The notes beneath the pieces were generated by a model that saw only the letters and a list, made by a program, of their open reading frames with translations, searched no databases and was not told the origin of the DNA. From an uncultured Porphyromonadaceae bacterium (GTDB lineage: Bacteria > Bacteroidota > Bacteroidia > Bacteroidales > Muribaculaceae), in assembly GCA_947175265.1 (NCBI GenBank), contig CAMWMD010000026.1, positions 1 to 42,176 on the forward strand: 42,176 bases of DNA, read 5' to 3'. The position numbers and the translations under genes were made by a program. Positions 40,587 through 42,176 of this stretch are shown here, piece by piece (position 1 is the first letter of the stretch; every line of letters begins with the position of its first letter).

Positions 40587-42065
40587 ATGTGGAAGATTAT
40601 TTTAATTCTCTTGTTTTTATCATTTCCTGAGAGTTTGTCAGCAATCCTAATAGATGGCATAAACTATAAATTTTATTGGTCAGGAAGTAAGCAGGTTGCA
40701 TGCGTGGCATCATATAATAATATAGTTGGAGATGTAGTGTTACCGGAAAAAGTATCGTATAATGGTGAAGATTGCATCGTAGTTGGTATAGAGAGCTATG
40801 CGTTTGTAAATTGTAAAGATTTGAACTCAATAGAAATTTCCCAATATGTAAAAACAATTGGTGATATGGCCTTTTATGGATGTAGTAATTTGAGTAACTT
40901 AAAGATCGGGGAAAGAGTCACCGAAATAAAAGAATCTGCTTTTGAGAAATGTAGTAATTTATTATCACTGTCGATTCCCAAGAGTGTTGAGTTGATAGAG
41001 AATGATGCCTTCCAGGGATGTTCTAATATTAATGAAATTGTATTTGAAGATGGAGAAACACCGTTGAATATCAAAGCAGATGCGTTCTATGAAACTGAAA
41101 TGACTAAGCTTTATCTTGGGAGAAATTATAATTTTGAAGGGTTTCATCCTCCATTTTATAATAAGACAGCTCTCCAAAAATTAACAATTGGCGCAGAGGT
41201 GACTAATATTTCCAGTTATTCTTTTAGTGATTGCACAAGATTACAGGATATTGAAATATTAGATGGGCGAAAAACATTAATATTCGATGAAAATGTTTTT
41301 ATTCGTACGTCGATAACTAAAATGTATTTAGGTAGAAATTTTTTATATAAAGGTAAATTCTACGAGAGTCCATTCTATGAGAAATCAACTTTGCAGGATG
41401 TCGTTGTAGGAGACTATGTTACTTCAATACCTCCTCATGCTTTTGATTATTGTTCTATATCATCTATCACACTTGGTTCCTCGGTTGAATACATACGCGA
41501 TTTTGCATTTAGAGGGTGTAGTTATATATTGTCTTTAAGTTTTCCGGATTCATTAAAATACATTGGAGAAGAAGCATTTATTGGGTGTAGTAGTATAATT
41601 TTGTTAGAACTCCCCATATCTCTTGATACAATTGGGAGAAATGCTTTCAAATATTGTAGAGACCTGACTTCATTGAGTCTTCCCTCTTCTATTCGCTCAA
41701 TTGGATCAGAGACTTTCGGGGCATGTGAAAACATTAAGAATGTGTATTATCAGATATCAAATAAAAATCCAATAAACGGAGATAAATCAATATTTCCCCA
41801 AGATACATATACGAATGCTACTCTTTATGTGCCGGCGGAGGCTGTGGACAAATGTAAGCAAATTGAACCTTGGAAATACTTCTCAAAGATCGAGACATAC
41901 GATTTCTCAGGAATTGATGATGTCTCTGTCGATTTGGATAACACAACTCCTTGCGAAGTCTACAACCTCAATGGCGTAATGATAGGAAATTCCATTGATA
42001 ATCTTGCTCCCGGGATCTATGTCGTGCGTCAGGGGAATATGGTGAAGAAAATTGCAGTAAAATAA
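40587..42065 (+). CDS. BspA-like leucine-rich-repeat surface protein with type IX secretion-like tail
   Basis: 492 residues with a signal peptide (about 1-18). At least eight LRR_5/BspA-type repeats of about 23 residues follow, e.g. VKTIGDMAFYGCSNLSNLKI and VTEIKESAFEKCSNLLSLSI. Near the C-terminus a strand-rich segment (CEVYNLNGVMIGNS, APGIYVVRQGNMVKKIAVK) matches the T9SS C-terminal sorting domain, pointing to outer-membrane translocation and surface attachment. BspA-like proteins bind host proteins or other cells. The gene is AT-rich and starts 15 bases after the DUF1643 stop. 42066-42176 shows nothing further. Confidence 0.88.
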   Translation: MWKIILILLFLSFPESLSAILIDGINYKFYWSGSKQVACVASYNNIVGDVVLPEKVSYNGEDCIVVGIESYAFVNCKDLNSIEISQYVKTIGDMAFYGCSNLSNLKIGERVTEIKESAFEKCSNLLSLSIPKSVELIENDAFQGCSNINEIVFEDGETPLNIKADAFYETEMTKLYLGRNYNFEGFHPPFYNKTALQKLTIGAEVTNISSYSFSDCTRLQDIEILDGRKTLIFDENVFIRTSITKMYLGRNFLYKGKFYESPFYEKSTLQDVVVGDYVTSIPPHAFDYCSISSITLGSSVEYIRDFAFRGCSYILSLSFPDSLKYIGEEAFIGCSSIILLELPISLDTIGRNAFKYCRDLTSLSLPSSIRSIGSETFGACENIKNVYYQISNKNPINGDKSIFPQDTYTNATLYVPAEAVDKCKQIEPWKYFSKIETYDFSGIDDVSVDLDNTTPCEVYNLNGVMIGNSIDNLAPGIYVVRQGNMVKKIAVK

Positions 42066-42176
42066 TTAATTAGGGATATTCAGTTAATTCCCCCAATTAT
42101 GGTGTGGGCATCAGTCTGAGACTCGCATATATGGTCGCTTTCGAGAAGGATCAACCAAATTTTCGAGTATCGTGCC

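Overview
The window is a contig-internal piece of a Bacteroidales chromosome, and the gene set would fit the Muribaculaceae (family placement is inference). Support for Bacteroidales: promoters of the TAnnTTTG / TTG (19-20 bp) type recur before genes on both strands; Shine-Dalgarno motifs are not obvious; an Lnb/DUF4105-type membrane protein, a biotin-dependent oxaloacetate decarboxylase-type subunit and a surface leucine-rich-repeat protein with a type IX secretion-like tail are all present. No phage structural genes, IS transposase or CRISPR array is visible.

Layout. 1-8.8 kb is housekeeping DNA: a 5'-truncated rRNA pseudouridine synthase with a Gly/Asn/Gln-rich extension, asnS, an Lnb-like protein, a phosphatase-fold protein that has lost its catalytic residues, and secA with a strong terminator. 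At 8.8-10.4 kb two GYF_2/CD225 membrane proteins lie on the minus strand, back to back with a tRNA-Gly(CCC) gene. 10.8-16.6 kb is an RND tripartite efflux operon (outer-membrane factor, adaptor, pump) with an inverted repeat just before its first gene. 16.6-25.5 kb is a second export operon (adaptor, ABC ATPase, two FtsX-type permeases, outer-membrane factor) followed by its own NtrC-type response regulator and histidine kinase. It is preceded by a sigma-54-type promoter and a cluster of TGTCCG/CGGACA half-sites, so it looks like a self-contained, self-regulated sigma-54 export circuit. It ends in a TTAGGCA-type heptamer array that runs into the last codons of the kinase. 25.7-33.7 kb is metabolic and miscellaneous: a double-biotinyl carboxyltransferase-type subunit, a YfcE-like phosphodiesterase, beta-carbonic anhydrase plus MFS exporter, luxS (antisense overlap with the MFS gene), a lipoprotein, a K+ channel and a DUF2461 protein.

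From about 33.7 kb to the right edge the DNA is more AT-rich and accessory: a DUF234-type AAA ATPase, a mosaic pseudogene, glycerate kinase, a zeta-toxin-like pair, a small lipoprotein, and a HEPN/nucleotidyltransferase pair lying between two direct-oriented 3' fragments of a tRNA-Ser gene, each with its terminator. These fragments look like attachment-site scars of successive integrations. Beyond them come a strong promoter with a rod-like candidate non-coding RNA, a DUF1643 protein and a BspA-like surface protein.

The most notable points are the sigma-54 export circuit, the tRNA-Ser scar cassette with its toxin-antitoxin-like pair, near-identical promoters at the zeta and HEPN/MNT loci, the structured RNA candidate, and the dead-phosphatase protein.
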